The notes: generated by a model from the sequence alone, not told the origin. A DNA stretch of 64,000 nucleotides from Aldrovandia affinis (GCA_029706075.1 JAINUG010000394.1:404159-468158), one strand, 5' to 3'. Positions 1 through 63,432 are shown, counted from the stretch's first letter. Made by a program: numbers and translations.

Positions 1-2
1 TC

Positions 3-592
3 TTCCCTGACCTAGAGGAGAATGTTAGTGTTCCTTCTGCGGGCCGGTTTATTCAGCGGTGTCGGTCTACTTGGAAGCGAGTCCGGTCGGCATTACTACC
101 TCAACCCAGAAGAGACTGGCTGACAGGCACCGTCGGGCCACGCCATCCTACCGGGTAGGACAGCGGGTATGGCTGTCCACTCGGGATCTGCCTTTGCGAG
201 TCGAATCTCGAAAACTGGCACCCCGCTACGTTGGTCCGTTTAAGATCACCCGCAAAATTAACCCCGTCACGGTGCGGTTGCAATTACCGCCATCTATGAG
301 AATTCACCCTACCTTCCACATCTCCCGTATCAAGCCAGTTCTCATTAGCGCTTTGGCTCCCGCTGATGCCCCTCCGTCCCCCCCTCGGTTCGTCGGTGGG
401 GGACCGGTGTATACGGTTCGCCAGATTCTGGCTGAAAGATGGGTGGGTAGGGGTAGACAGTTTCTCATCGATTGGGAGGGCTATGGGCCTGAGGAGCACT
501 TGTGGGTTCCCGCTAGGAACATTTGCGATCCTGAATTGACCCGGGACTTTCACAGGCATGAGGCAGAAAGAGCGTCTGGGGCCGCTCCTTAG
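3..592 (+). pseudogene. 3' end of Ty3/gypsy chromovirus pol (integrase C-terminus plus chromodomain)
   Basis: This is the tail of a chromovirus-type LTR retrotransposon polyprotein; its 5' part lies left of the window. The long frame contains the integrase C-terminal fold region ([15 protein letters not shown], then [11 protein letters not shown] and [13 protein letters not shown]). A chromodomain follows at about 408-560, with [28 protein letters not shown] and a closing DFHRHE. In this family the chromodomain guides integration to marked chromatin. The stop is TAG at 590-592, directly before a polypurine-like G run and the LTR. The upstream stretch 3-100 also reads as retroelement protein ([13 protein letters not shown]), but in a different frame from the rest. 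A frameshift therefore lies near 100-115, and this copy is decayed. The ATG at 59 is not a real start. Family assignment is secure; the named subfamily is not. Confidence 0.88.
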
Positions 593-603
593 TGGGGGGG
601 TCC

Positions 604-1313
604 TGTCATGGTTTGAGTGCCTGTTTAGCCCTGTGTGGGCGTACTCCGTTTCTATCCTCGTGAGTACGTTCCTGCTCATCTCCATACCTAATCAGCGGAT
701 TGTTTTCAGGTGTTCACTGCCTACTTCAGTTCGCTGCTTTCACTACTCCGTGCTTCAGTGTCATTTCTTTTGGCGTTGAAGCCGGTACGGTATCAGTCTT
801 AGAAAAAGCATTTAGGAAAAAGCATTTAGGAAAAAGCATTTAGGAAAAAGCATTTCACTTTAGCTTTCTCGCCACTTCGCCCTAAGCTTTTCTTATTTTG
901 TTTGGTCTGTGTTTCGGGGTTACTTACTGACTTATTTTCGCTGTTCGTTTTCCTAAGCTGCGTCTTAGGCGTCTGGGTTTTATTCCAGCTTCGTTTTCTT
1001 TTTGCTTGTGTTGCTACTCAAGTTATTTTATTTCCTGTTTCCTCTGCGTGTGGTGTTGGGCTACATGTCAGAGACTTCTGTTTGGTTTTACTATCGTTCG
1101 GTTCCGTTCACGGACCGCTTTTGTTTCGCCCTTTATAGGGGTAGTTATTATTTTGTATTACGCTGGGAGTTTTTTTTAAATTTTCTGTAGCGATTCGCGC
1201 GGGTTAACGCCCCTTGCTCCCTATTGTGTTTTAGTTACATGAACAATCAGGGGTGTTCCTGATCCTTATTCTCCATTGGTCGCATTTGGGCCTCACCCCT
1301 ACAAGCCCTCACA
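604..1313 (+). mobile_element. 3' LTR of the gypsy element
   Basis: The LTR follows the pol stop and a G-rich polypurine tract (591-600). It opens with TGTCATGG at 604 and appears to close with CCCTCACA at about 1313, as expected for TG...CA ends. It carries no coding capacity. The 5' LTR is outside the window, so the ends come from motif and position, not from comparison of two LTRs. The right border could be off by a few bases. Confidence 0.65.
801..855. repeat. 14-bp tandem repeat inside the LTR
   Basis: There are four head-to-tail units of AGGAAAAAGCATTT; the first lacks one base. Units begin at 801, 814, 828 and 842. The near-perfect identity suggests recent slippage or an enhancer-like array in the LTR U3 region. 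Confidence 0.85.
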
Positions 1314-2850
1314 ATAGATTCCACATTTATTCTTCTCAGTGACATTCACACACACAGTCAGCCACAAAAAGGATAAGGTATTGCCAAAAATAGACAACAA
1401 AGGGGAGAAAAAAAGTACAGAAGCCAAAACAGCATCTAATGCCTCCATTGTGCTTAGCCTTGTCTTTGGAGATATTTCTTCTCTTTTATTATTATAGGAA
1501 CAATGCTATCCAACCGCTCCCCTTCTTACCACCAGTGCTCTCATTTTAGGTGTCTTGCTGTAAATCCTGCTTGTCTAGGCAGACCCCTAGCTTTCTCACT
1601 TCAGGGAATGCACACCTACATAACTGTGGTTTGGGTCCGTTATTGTGATTGAATATTACCAGATGCAGGATGAACACTTTGCTTCATAGGAGAAAAGGAA
1701 GGGCTTTTCTCGGTATTGAAATAGCATGGAAAATCAGCAGGGAATGTGAATACTGCTGAACGTCCTACCTACCCGGTACTTGCTATTAATGAGTCAAACC
1801 TGTCCTTTATTCTATCCACACTTGGTCTGGGTACTGCATGCGCACTAACTTAACCCCAATCTTAAAATGAACTGTTTTGTCATTCATTATGTTCTTAGCA
1901 GGCATCTGCAGGCAAGTGTGACAAGGTCCTTGCCTGAACTACACTATAATTAGAGCAGAAAATGCACATGCATATTTACAGTACATATACACTTATCGGT
2001 CCTGGTAAAGTTATCCCTTTGTGTATTTTTACACCATGATATTTTGAAATTGGCCTGTAGTACCGAATGACTAATAGCCGTTTATGCGCGGTCAGGATTC
2101 AGATATAGAAAGATACAGCAGGTGGTGATTTATTCAAAAACTATCAGCTGAAAGATGCAGTAATGAAACATAAATTCTGTTGATGCACTATATTTCTGTG
2201 ATCACATTGTAAAAGTCATGTAGTGTACATGTAACCTAGCAAAATTGGATTTACATATTTGGATTTAAATGAAGCCAGGCAGAAGATCAAAACCACAATT
2301 TAATTTAGAGAATGCCAATGTGAAAAAAGGGGACATTAAGTGATGGTAAGTGACATTACTGCTAATCCTGTGCATTCAGACTTAGACCTGCCCATGGCAA
2401 AAGAAACAAAAAAGCTAAATTTAGATTCTTTGCTCATACTACATGACCCAAATAAATGGTCTCTTTCTTTTATCTGAAATGCCCATTCTGACTGCAAAAG
2501 GGAAAGATGGCAACCTGTGAGAAGCAAAGCGATCTCCAGTGGCAGTGCTGACATCTTTACCTCAGTACACCTTAGGGGTTGGGAAACAAGCAGCACGGGG
2601 CTTTTCTGTGGGGTGCTCTTACCTCCCTACATTGATGCCTGTTAATAACACATATCTAATCTGTCGCTTGTTGACACAAGTCAGCAGCTACGCCACATGT
2701 GAGGGGGCCGCTGGTTCTCTACATGACAGCGGGATCTGGAAACAAGGATTGCCGGGGGCCTGAGTCTTTGATGATAATCGCCCCACTCTCTCACCTCTGG
2801 GAGTAATCCCTCTGTTGCACTTCTGTGGTACTGCTCCACAGACAGTGTGC
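1314..2850. other. Non-coding stretch, no gene seen
   Basis: AT-rich single-copy-looking DNA between the gypsy LTR and a TG-rich tract. Short open frames exist, such as 2336-2596 on the minus strand, but none has a recognisable domain. It is probably copine 5' intron or flank. Confidence 0.5.
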
Positions 2851-2859
2851 AGAGTAGCG

Positions 2860-3122
2860 CATGTTTGTTTGTGTGTGTGCGCGCGTGTGTGTGTATCTGT
2901 GTGCCTGTGTGTGTTTGTGTATACTGTATATCTGTGTGCCCGCACATGTGTACGTGTGAGTCTGTGTGCATGTCTGTATCTGTGTGCCTGCATTTGTGTG
3001 TGCGCTTGCACGTGTGTGTCTGTGTGTGTATGTATCTGTGTTTCTGCACATGTGTATGTGTAAGTCAATGTGTCTGTGTCACACACATATGTTTGTGTGT
3101 GAGTCTGTGCCTGTGAATGTGT

Positions 3123-3154
<32 letters not shown>

Positions 3155-3163
3155 CTGTGTCTG
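2860..3163. repeat. TG-rich microsatellite tract
   Basis: About 300 bases of imperfect TG/TGTG repeats interrupted by CTG and CA steps, ending in a cleaner (TG)n at about 3120-3152. Open frames on both strands here are low-complexity artefacts. Confidence 0.9.
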
Positions 3164-3636
3164 CATATGGGTGGGAGAGATGGAGAAAGAGACACAGAGA
3201 TAGAACCTGATTATGTCTGGGACAGCAGTGGACAACCTCTCTTGGTGCAGGTTCAAGAGTAGAGATGCTACCCTGTTCCCTGGGACTAAACCATTTAATC
3301 ACAACTGTAAGGGCTCGCTTCCTCAGTCTCCATATTATTCACTGACATTTGATCACCTATTATACTGGTGTATTTTCCCATGATAAATGTGTAAAATCTA
3401 TTTGTTGCCTTATCCTGCATTTACTCTTTCATATCTGTTTTCCTTTTTCATCCATCCCTCAGTTGTAACACCTCTGTGTCCCTACCCTGCATGTACACAA
3501 GTCTCCTGGCCTCTCTGGCCTTAATTGCCTGCAGCTTCCAAATCCAAAGGCGAGACTGGCCCTTCAAACAAGACGATCCACCTCCAATGAACTGTCCTGC
3601 CAGTCAATACAGTCCCACTGTGTGACCGATATTCAG

Positions 3637-3676
3637 TTACTGATTAATCGCTTGTCATTGTGCAATTAATCAGTAA
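3637..3676. repeat. 12-bp perfect inverted repeat
   Basis: TTACTGATTAAT at 3637-3648 is mirrored by ATTAATCAGTAA at 3665-3676 around a 16-nt spacer. No transposon body is evident around it. Confidence 0.8.
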
Positions 3677-4421
3677 GTGTAACTGTGCATTGTTGTTCTT
3701 CTTTTAGGAAGGGTTAATGTGCTTCTCCGCCAGTGGAATGCTTCCTGTTTCATTTTTTCCCCCTCTTTCAGGCCTGCTTTTGTCTACTTGTGTGCATCTC
3801 TTGGTATTCATGTATTCCAGTAGACTTGCATGACTATCTGTAAGTGTTCTGTTTTATTTATTTATGCATTTATTTATTTCACATACATACTGCACATGCT
3901 CTCTTCACAATGGCGTGCATAGAGGAGTCTGCCCCCTTTCGATGGCTTTGCCCTGTTTTCACGTGTTCTCAAGAGTAGCCTGTATGTGACTGGAATGTGG
4001 ATAGGCCAGCGGGGACACCCTCACTCTCACGGATCATTAGCCAATGGTGTGACTTCAGTCATATGTCAGGGATCACTATCTCAAGGCTGATTTATATATC
4101 CCCATGAACCTCGTCTCTGCTGTTGATTGAGATTAACGCAAAGCAACCAAAGGAAATGCTCTCTCTGATTAAAGCCGCAGTCATTATGATAACTTCCTGT
4201 GATTAAGTACTGCATGGGGATCATGGCTTCTTTCGCATGCCTGAGATGTTTGATGGAAAGTGGAATGCTATTTTGACCTTTTCTTTTTTCTTTTATTTAC
4301 TGTACTAAATTGCTTTCCCATTTCTTCTGGTTTTGTTTTGTTTTATTCTGAAAGGGAGGGTTTGGCCTTGGATCCTTGAATCCTTGAGAAAGAGGAGAGA
4401 TGGAGAGAGGAAGAAAGTGAA

Positions 4422-4447
4422 AAAGAGAGAGAGAGAGAGAGAGAGAC
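4422..4447. repeat. (GA)n microsatellite
   Basis: A run of GA dinucleotides within a broader purine-rich tract from about 4380 to 4530. Confidence 0.85.
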
Positions 4448-5008
4448 AGAGATAGTTAAAAGGAGACATTTCTTGTTACCCACCAGAGAGAGACAAACTC
4501 CTGTATGCAGAGACAGAGAGAGATGCACACTTGTTTTATATGTCCTTATATTGGGTCAACCTGGATCCCTGGCACATTGGTGATATTTAAGACACATCAG
4601 CACTTTTGGGAATGATGACTGAGGCCAGGCACTTATGCTGAGTCCAGGCATTGATAATGCTGACACTACTGCTCAAGTCTCTCAGCAATAACCTGCTTAA
4701 GTGGACACTGTGACCAGCTCCACAAACCACATCACTGCCAGGAACTTGCTGCAGTTCATTTTAGATGTCACTATTTTGATTGATGAGGGTAATGACTCAC
4801 AATAGCTTTGACCAATGATATTAGTGCCATGTGACTTTGAGTAAGAAAATGCACGTCACTGTATTGTGTGTTTGTGTGTGTATGTTTGTAATGTGTGTAT
4901 TTTAAGTGTTTGAGTTGTATCATGTGCATTCTCTTCCACTGCAGTAGTAGATGAAAGTGTGAGGGAATCTCCATACATTGGGGCGGCTGGGTTTCTTTGT
5001 GTCACATA

Positions 5009-5229
5009 CAGGTAACTGCCAAAATAAAGGCAACACTTTGGTAAGCTGGGAGAGAGGCACTGAAATGGCCCTGGCCTGGGCTAGGAGAGCCCCAACCGGG
5101 CGGGGGAAAGGGGAGGGCTGGGCCTATCCGCCAGTACCGGCACCAGTACAGGCACCCTGACCACCTGACTGCACCCATATAAGGACCCCTCATTTACTCA
5201 AGTGTTGCCTGTATTTTGTCAGTTACCTG
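5009..5229. mobile_element. Tc1/mariner-type MITE
   Basis: The left end CAGGTAACTGCCAAAATAAA (5009-5028) is mirrored by the right end, which finishes CAGTTACCTG at 5229. Both sides are flanked by TA (5007-5008 and 5230-5231), the Tc1/mariner target duplication. The 221-bp body has no transposase. Its termini match those of the longer element at 57494-58620, so it is a non-autonomous deletion relative of the same family. Confidence 0.88.
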
Positions 5230-5231
5230 TA

Positions 5232-5475
5232 CATCTAATGATCACCTCTGTTGCATGCATCACACCATCACCTCTGTCACACACACTGTCACTTCTGTTA
5301 CATAAATAATTACACGGTCACTTCTGTCACACACATCACACCATCACCTCTGTAACACACCATTACATCATCACTTCTGTTACATATGATCACACCATCA
5401 TTTCTGTCACACATCGCCACACCATCACTATTGTCACACACACATGGTCACACTTTTGTCCCAGATCATCCAGAT
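5232..5475. repeat. Degenerate minisatellite
   Basis: Six to seven irregular units built on CATCACACCATCACCTCTGT with TCACACACA spacers. It directly abuts the right TA of the MITE at 5009-5229. Confidence 0.75.
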
Positions 5476-6016
5476 ATGTCACTCAGATTTTATGTGCATA
5501 GCATGTCCTGCAATTTTTGTTGTTATTAATAGTCATGTGGAAAGTGTTTAAGGGGGTTTATTCATAGAAAATGTTTGATCTAACCTGTAGTGTGAAGAAT
5601 TCCTGCAATATCCCAGAGGGTAAATGGCCCTTCTTTCAGCAGTGATGGAGCTTAGATGATCAGACAGAAAGATCAGACCGGAAAGAATATGCATGCATTA
5701 TTTTATCTGTGTGTGGGTAATTTGTTCTGAAATTGTGCATGTGAATTACCATCAAGAAACTCAAAACTCAGGGACAGAAAAAAGGGGGTTGCGTTTTATC
5801 TAACCAGAAATTGGGAAGCCATGGTGATGCTTATCGAAAGGCTGGAGACATTTTTTATCATAACAAGAACATTGTATCTCTGTATTTCAAACTAAATAAA
5901 ATATTGGAGATACTTTGTTATCACTTAAGTTATCATGGAAAGAATATATAGTTTTTATGTAATTAATCTGTAATGGATCAATTTCACATGGCTTCTGCAT
6001 ATCCTTTATTTTTCAG

Positions 6017-57041
<51,025 letters not shown>

Positions 57042-57493
57042 GTGAGTCAGAAATGCATGGCAGCTCTTTTCTTGGAATCTTTTGGATCAGTCTGAGCCCA
57101 GTCTCTAGTGCATGTGGCCCTCTTTCCAACTGTTTTTCTGAAATTTCTTAATCCTATAAAGTCATGGAAAGGAGGTGGAAATTCAAACAACCCAGTGCCG
57201 TTGAGAAGTCACAGAAAGTTGCCCAATTTAAAAAAACAACATTCTTTTTCCCTCTTTACATCAGGTGAAATACATCCATCTGCTCACAAGATTGATGTAG
57301 TTTACTATCAAGTTTCCTGTGTGCTGATATTGCAAATTGGCAAGCTCAGTAATTAAAGTGATATAGTTCACCAAAAAATGATACTTTAAATATGCATCCA
57401 AAGTAGAGGTAACAAATTAGCTGACTATTTGAACAAGGAATCCACCAACAACTAGCATCGTTGGCATCAATGTGTGAAAATAATTGGAATCTA

Positions 57494-58620
57494 CAGGTAG
57501 CCAATAGGTAACACCAACATAAAGTGTCTTAATAGGGTGTTGGGCCACCACAAGCCACCAGAAGAGCTTCAATGTGCTTTGACATAGATTCTACAAGTGT
57601 CTGAAACTATTGGAGGGATGCAACACCATTCTTCCATGAGAGATTCCATCCTTTGGTGTTTTGTTGATGGTGGTGAAAAACAGGTGCCGCTCCAGAAGTA
57701 AGTGTTAAATTAGGTTGAGATCTGGTGACTGAGATGGTCATGGTATATGGTTTACTATTTATTATTACTAGTTTATTCATTCCATGCTCACATTCATTGA
57801 CCACTTGTGGTCATCCTGGAAGATACCACTCCCATCAGAATAGAAATGATTCACTATACGATGAATGTCTTTTAATTATTGGCATTTACCTTGCCATCTA
57901 AGGGTTGAGTGAACCTAACTGGTGTGAACCCCACAGCATAACACAGCCGTCAGAACTCTCACCATGGGAAACAAGTCCTTGGGCTTGTAGGTTTCTTTGG
58001 CATGTGCCACACATGCACTCATCCTCTTGTTGAGAACAGGGTAAAGTATGACTCCTCTGACCAATGACTTTTTTCCACTGCTCAGTAGACCACTACCTTT
58101 GTTCTTTGCACCACTTTACTTATAAACATGCATTTTTAGGTGTAATAAGGGGTTTATGCACTGCAACTCAACCATAGTGTCCCTCTCAGTGAAGTTATTG
58201 ACGGACTGTTCTTGATCAGACTGCCTGCTCATGCCCTAGATTTATATTTTCAGCTAACTGATTCAGAGTTGGCTGTCTGTTTTGCTTTGCATCTCGAACG
58301 AATGCACGCACATCACAGTTGAGGACTATGTGTTTTCGACCACAGCTGTCCCTAGTTGATGAACTCTTGCCAAACATGCCCCAACAGTCACCCCTCTTTC
58401 AAAGTCAGAGATCTCTTCTTCTAGCCATGGCAGCCAAAATAATGGGCAACTTGCCTGCCCAGCATTTGTATACATCACCCTCAGCATGATGGATGTTAAT
58501 TACTTAATTAACAATTAATTCATTCATTCAGGAACCACACCTATATTGTAAGCACCTGCTTTCAATATACTTTGTATCCCTCCTTTACTCAAGTGTTTCC
58601 TTTAGTTTGGCAGTTACCTG
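57494..58620 (-). mobile_element. Tc1/mariner-type transposon, full family member of the 5009 MITE
   Basis: TA flanks at 57492-57493 and 58621-58622. The right end TTTGGCAGTTACCTG (inverse CAGGTAACTGCCAAA) matches the termini at 5009-5229; the left terminus carries a small deletion (CAGGTAGCCAATAGG). Interior phrases such as GGGCCACCACAAGCCACCAG and AATAATGGGCAACTTGCCTG are known from a widespread fish family. Confidence 0.93.
57540..58428 (-). pseudogene. Tc1-type transposase, heavily decayed
   Basis: The start codon is the complement of CAT at 58426-58428, giving MARRRDL before a stop; the next frame continues with SDFERGVTVGACLARVHQ. Further in, the minus strand reads SGIFQDDHKW, where the second catalytic Asp motif (QDD) is followed by a deletion that removes the usual NAPxHRA segment. 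The C-terminal FQTLVESMSKHIEALL is recognisable near 57590. Multiple stops and deletions make it non-functional. Confidence 0.85.
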
Positions 58621-58622
58621 TA

Positions 58623-61600
58623 TGTACCTGCAGGTAGCAGGTTTGAAATTGCATGCCAAAATTACCTCCCAGTAACTTCTAACAAAGTTGCTCAACCATG
58701 TGATTAATTAGAAAGTTGAACAAGTATATAATATCGGATGATATTTAATAGTAGTTCAGAAAAGTATGCTGAAACAAATCTAACAAGCCATTGAAAAAAC
58801 ATAGAACATATAACTCTGATATGGGTAGGAGGTTGTTACTTTTTTCATCATCTTAAGGAGGTGATTGCCTCAACTGGAATCTGTTCTATTTAAGGAAAGC
58901 GCTGGTGCTGCTGCTGATAATAGCTATTCTAAATGAATATCTCTGTTTGGAGGTGGACTCCTACTCGCCTGTCCCAGGGGCCTCACGCTGGGCCCAGCCA
59001 TGCATGGTGGACCGCTCACCCACGCTCTGACGGCTTTTCATCAAAAACTGAAAAATCCACCACTGGGCTTTTTATTAAAAAACACTGCATTTTAAAATAG
59101 AGTCTCTTTTATAGGAGAGAGGCAGGCAGTACCAATAGTACATAGAAAGAACTGTGCCTGTGAAATACAGGACCTGCATGTAGCCTCTCTCAGAGCTGAT
59201 GAGGAAGGTTTGGGATCAATACTTGTACTGCGTTGTCGGTCTCATCAAATATACATGGAGGAAGCCACACATCTCTCAGCCACAGTGGCACCGTGCTAAA
59301 TCCTCTCTCTGGAGTGCGTACACAGTACACTCTTTCTCTGAGCAACATGTTTAGGGAACACACAGGACTAAGTACAGTCAGTTTGACTTTCGCCGATGTT
59401 GGTACATCTGTCAGTCATCCGGGCTCCACCCATTGACGGGCCGATGTTGAGGATCCATCTATATAGCGAATACATGGAGGCTTCTCCCTCCCTCATCTCA
59501 GAAGGCTGGCAGAAGGAGGCAGGCCTGGAGCATCAGGGTGTTGGGCACCCATGCCAGCCTCACCCGCAGAGTGGTACCCATACCTCTCTGCCGTCTCTCA
59601 GTGCCTTGCCACGCGGAAGATTTGACTGCTTTGATTGGCGCATTGATGGAGAGCGGGGCAATCATCTGAGATAGGGGTGCGTCTGTCACCGTGTGTGGTG
59701 CATTGTGTGAGCGGCGCTCTTTGTTAGTTCATTGTAATTAATGAGCTCTGCAGATGGCAGCGCTGTGAGGATTCCTGTGGCATTGTGGAAGGTAGGAGCG
59801 AAACTGCAGACAAGATACTGTATATCCCACTTGGCATGGACTGGGGAAAAGGATGGCTCTGCAGGGCACAGCTGTTTCTGAGCGCAGGTTTCCATCTTTC
59901 CCTCTCATTAGGCTGTCACACAAGTCTCCCCAGAGATAACACCAGGCACCGCTGTATTTCAATTGGAAACTACCATCTCATAAAGTGACAATTGACTATG
60001 CTGTTACTTCCATTCTGGTGGAAATCAATGTGGCGTCGTGTTTGACCGGCGGCGGTGTGGTTTCTGTCTTGGCAGACCAGTTCTTTTTATTTCGCTTTTC
60101 ATCCTCCTCTGAATTGGTCATCAGTTGCCACACATGCGGCAGCGTTTGTCATTTCTCTCACACACTGAGGAAGAGAGGATGGATAAATTAAGTAGTCGTG
60201 ACAAAAGTGAGACGCTGTGCCCTGGTCAAGCTATCAGGCTGTGATGGAGACATGAGATGAGGAGTGTGTGTGCGTCTGTTTACGCGGGTTTGTTTGTGTC
60301 TCTCAGTGTGTCCATGTTACAGTGCTGTGTGTGTCTGCTCTCATCCTCTCTCTTTCTCTCTCTGTTGATCTACACAGTTCTGTACAGTTTGATAGTTGCT
60401 GGATGGTCATTTACAGTACCAGTTTATGTCTCTTTGACAAAAATGTGTCTTACAGGTAACTTAGGCTCCTTTGTATCTTTTGGATCAGATGCGTCAGATT
60501 TTAAAAGCCTTTGATCATTCCTCACTCTTCAGATATGGCTCTAGGTGGGATGATTTTTTGTTTTAGAGACATGGGCAGGAAGCTGCCTCAGAGTTCTGCC
60601 AAGCTGGAGGTTTTTGAAGAAAATGCTCCACAGGATGTTGAACTTGCCACAGTTGCCAGCAGATGAAAATGCCATGATCGTATTTGGTAAAGAAGTTGTA
60701 GCTGTTGAACGTTCAGAGAAGGCTAGCTGCTTTTAAAAAAAATTGTGAACAATACGCACTCCTCTGTTATTGGCTCAGATGAGTCACATGAGGCATGACA
60801 ATATCCGAGGCAAATGTGCAAAGAAACCAGTGACTCAGTCACGCTTCGCCTTCAAATGCTGCAGCTGTGCTTCAGATGAAAAATTTAAATTATTTGATTC
60901 AAACCTTTTACTACTTGTTGGACTGTCCCCAGTTATCTTTTATAAGCCAAGCTGAAGGAATTTAAAAATAGTTAAAGAATAAGGACATGTCAAAACTAGA
61001 GTTCATACAATATCTCTGCCAACATTTAACATCTACTCATTTCTTCTTTGTCTCACATGAAAATATCTAAAGTTTAATTAAAAATCCATCTCTAACTTTT
61101 CTAGTTATACTGTTCACAGACAGTCACAGGGCAATGCACAATCTCTGTTCCGCCTAATGGAAAACACAAATTGAGTGTATGCATTTTTGTTTACGCTGTG
61201 AATGTGACCTGTTCTCGGTCTGGTTCCTGGTTAGGGGAGTTCTGGGTGACATTTGCACATATTACAGATGGGGGTGCAGAACCTCAGGGCTTATTATTGC
61301 TACGTGCATCGCATCAGAACATCTCATACCTGAATACCTCGCTTCCTGTGTATCTCTCCTGAATAAATATTATTCGGGCGCTCCTGTGGAGAACAGAACG
61401 TTTTGCATATTGCGATCTGTGTGTCCTGCAGCTGCCTCTTGTATAATTTGATTTCAGCTCCTGCTTCTGTCTCTATCTCTCCTCGCTCTTTCTCTCTCTC
61501 TCTCAATCCCTGTCTATCTCGCTCCCTTGTGCTCGGAGCCATGAGGAGTCTCTCGACATGTGTGAGAGCAGAGGCATAATTCAGCACGCCTCGCCAATTC

Positions 61601-61819
61601 CCGTCAGCACCCCCGAAACATCACCGGGTCCCCTTTCTTAGAACATTCAAATGCAGTCCTTTCACTTACCGTGGACTAGCTATTTACAAATGTACATTTG
61701 AAATATTGACTGATATCTTCTCTATGAATTATAAAGTGAAATACCTCACAATTAAAAATACAAAATAATTATTTGTAGACCATATTATTTGTGAGGATAC
61801 GCAGAGGAACTGAAAGTTC
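58623..61819. other. Intron after exon k, no gene seen
   Basis: No coding frame or named repeat recognised. Small TC/GT tracts occur at 60250-60365 and 61480-61505. No copine exon was found here. Confidence 0.45.
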
Positions 61820-61935
61820 TACTCTCCCATTGATGCTGGAAATTGGTGACGTTTCAATGTCGAGTAAGACTCTGACGAAGAACAGGTATATCCGAAATGT
61901 AAGTCATCTCTTTCGTCAATAAAGTTGCATACTTA
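61810..61935 (+). repeat. Possible Penelope-like element fragment with degenerate hammerhead core
   Basis: GGTGACGTTTCAATGTCGAG, then CTCTGACGAAG (61870-61880) and CCGAAATGTAAGTC (61892-61905), then TCAATAAAGTTGCATA. A CUGANGA...GAAA pairing with a TGACGTTTC partner is the pattern of the ribozyme-bearing ends of Penelope-like elements. Stem II here is not well paired. Confidence 0.4.
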
Positions 61936-62607
61936 GCAAGAGACACAGTGTTGCGGTGTTTTATTTATTTCATTACAAGTGGCTGCGAGGCTACGGCACC
62001 GGCACCTGTGGTCTACAGTATCAGGTGTGCAAACATTCTTTATACTCTCAAATGCAGTTTTTGAAATTGTTTTGAGAAACTATTTTCAGCGCCACACATG
62101 ACTGTGCTGTTTGGAGGTTGTATGCATTTCAATTGTCGGACAAGTGAGAATTGAATGAAAATTACTATTTTAGTAGCCTTAACAGTCAAATGCCCTTGTT
62201 TAAGGTTCAACATTCTGAATACTGAACACAAGTGGTATTACACTGTTAAAACCCATCACTTATCCTACATGTAAAATATTTTGATTTGATTTAATTTAAT
62301 AAGTATTGAAGAGGATGCCAATTATTAATTAAAATTGCCAAATTATTTGATAAGCAGAGCAATCTGATGGATCAACCTTTACTACCTTAACAAAAATGTT
62401 ATCCAAGACATAAAAATGACATGTAACAATCATGAAAGAGATGAAATGGAAAAACATTATAACACTTATGCTTATCTCTCTCAAAATGCACAACCCACTC
62501 AGCCGGGAACAAAGCAAAAACCAGTGCCAAATTGTGAGCCAGGACCTGATTTCCCAAGAATGTGTATAATCAAACCCTAGAATGCTCAACTGACTCAACA
62601 GTCACGC

Positions 62608-62762
62608 CTTAACATAACATATGCCATTTGGCAGACACTTTTATCCAAAGCGACTTACAGTAGTGAATGCATACATTTTTCTATATATGTGGTCCCAGTG
62701 GGAATTGAACCCACAACCTAAGCGTTGTCAGCATGCTCTACCTACTGAGCCACACTGAGAGG
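62608..62762 (-). repeat. tRNA-derived SINE, nearly complete
   Basis: The minus strand reads GTGGCTCAGTAGGTAGAGCA (A-box TGGCTCAGTAGG), then GGTTGTGGGTTCAATTCCCA (B-box GGTTCAATTCC). A short spacer follows, then the tail GTAAGTCGCTTTGGATAAAA, GTGTCTGCCAAATGGCATAT. The head is a pol III promoter from a tRNA; the tail equals the L2-type tail at 13450. This is the best SINE copy in the window. Confidence 0.88.
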
Positions 62763-63204
62763 GAGAGGGAGCCCCTCTCTCCCTAGCCCATCCATGATTG
62801 ATTTAATTTAGTGCTCATAGATTGTAGTGTAGAGCCCATGGTGTGCTAATTCTTAGACCATGCTGGCACCAAACTTACTTGCCAGTGATGACATCAGGGA
62901 AGCCCACATTTGTTTATGGGCTTTAGGTCAAGTGTGTTTTGTTTTTAGAGAGGAGAGAGATTTAGGCTAGGTCAGACCACATGCTGACCACACTATTGGT
63001 GTTTGTAAAGGTTAATATATTATCAGCTGGAGCCAAGACCCCTATAGGAATTACTCTCTACATCTTTACATTACTTACACTGTTGTAAACACTGTGAGCC
63101 AGATTAGTGTGAGTTGTAGGCTTGTTGTGTTGTTCTGTGCTGTGGAGGTCAGTCTCAGAAAACCTCTAGGACATAAATGAGGGAACACTGCACTCAGTTT
63201 TGAT

Positions 63205-63432
63205 TCCTTACCATCCCAGTGCTGACCATGTCTGGTAGGTCCACAGAGTGGCACATAATTTACCTTAGTGTAGTCCAGGGAGGGAAGGATTCACTTGACA
63301 GGGATTTTTTCCTATCTCATTACACAAGAACAACTCCTATGGTTGATAGGATGGCTGCAGTCTTGTCTTTGCCAGCTTTGCATGAAGCACTCTGATACTA
63401 TGACTGCACAGCCCAGCTGGTGGACTGCAGTC
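63205..63432 (+). repeat. Dispersed repeat, SINE-like (same family as 51715)
   Basis: TACCATCCCAGTGCTGACCA, AGTGGCACATAATTTACCTT, AGGGAGGGAAGGATTCA, AACAACTCCTATGGTTGATA, and a final CAGCTGGTGGACTGCAG. The last 16 bases recur exactly at 28015-28030. Confidence 0.5.

Noticed and set aside
2336-2596. 86-codon minus-strand frame
   Set aside because: No recognisable motif, no splice context, and of a length expected by chance in 64 kb.
2688-3302. Long open frames on both strands full of Thr/His or Cys/Val repeats
   Set aside because: They are translations of the TG/CA microsatellite, mirrored on the opposite strand, with no domain. The same applies to frames at 36689-36975, 41660-41854, 43171-43443 and 54277-54534.
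5240-5470. Regularly spaced repeats that could suggest a CRISPR array
   Set aside because: Units are imperfect, spacers are not unique, and the context is a vertebrate intron. It is a minisatellite.
1314-6016. Search for the preceding copine exon (NLLDRDTF...KSDP region)
   Set aside because: No segment with this protein sequence next to a donor site was seen, so it is probably upstream of the window.
59190-59690. Frames of 60-90 codons on both strands in a GC-richer patch
   Set aside because: No domain, no consistent splice sites and no repeat similarity. Left as unassigned intron.
62690-62762. Possible tRNA gene on the minus strand
   Set aside because: A- and B-boxes are present, but the sequence runs directly into the L2-type tail and lacks a clean acceptor stem, so it is a SINE head.
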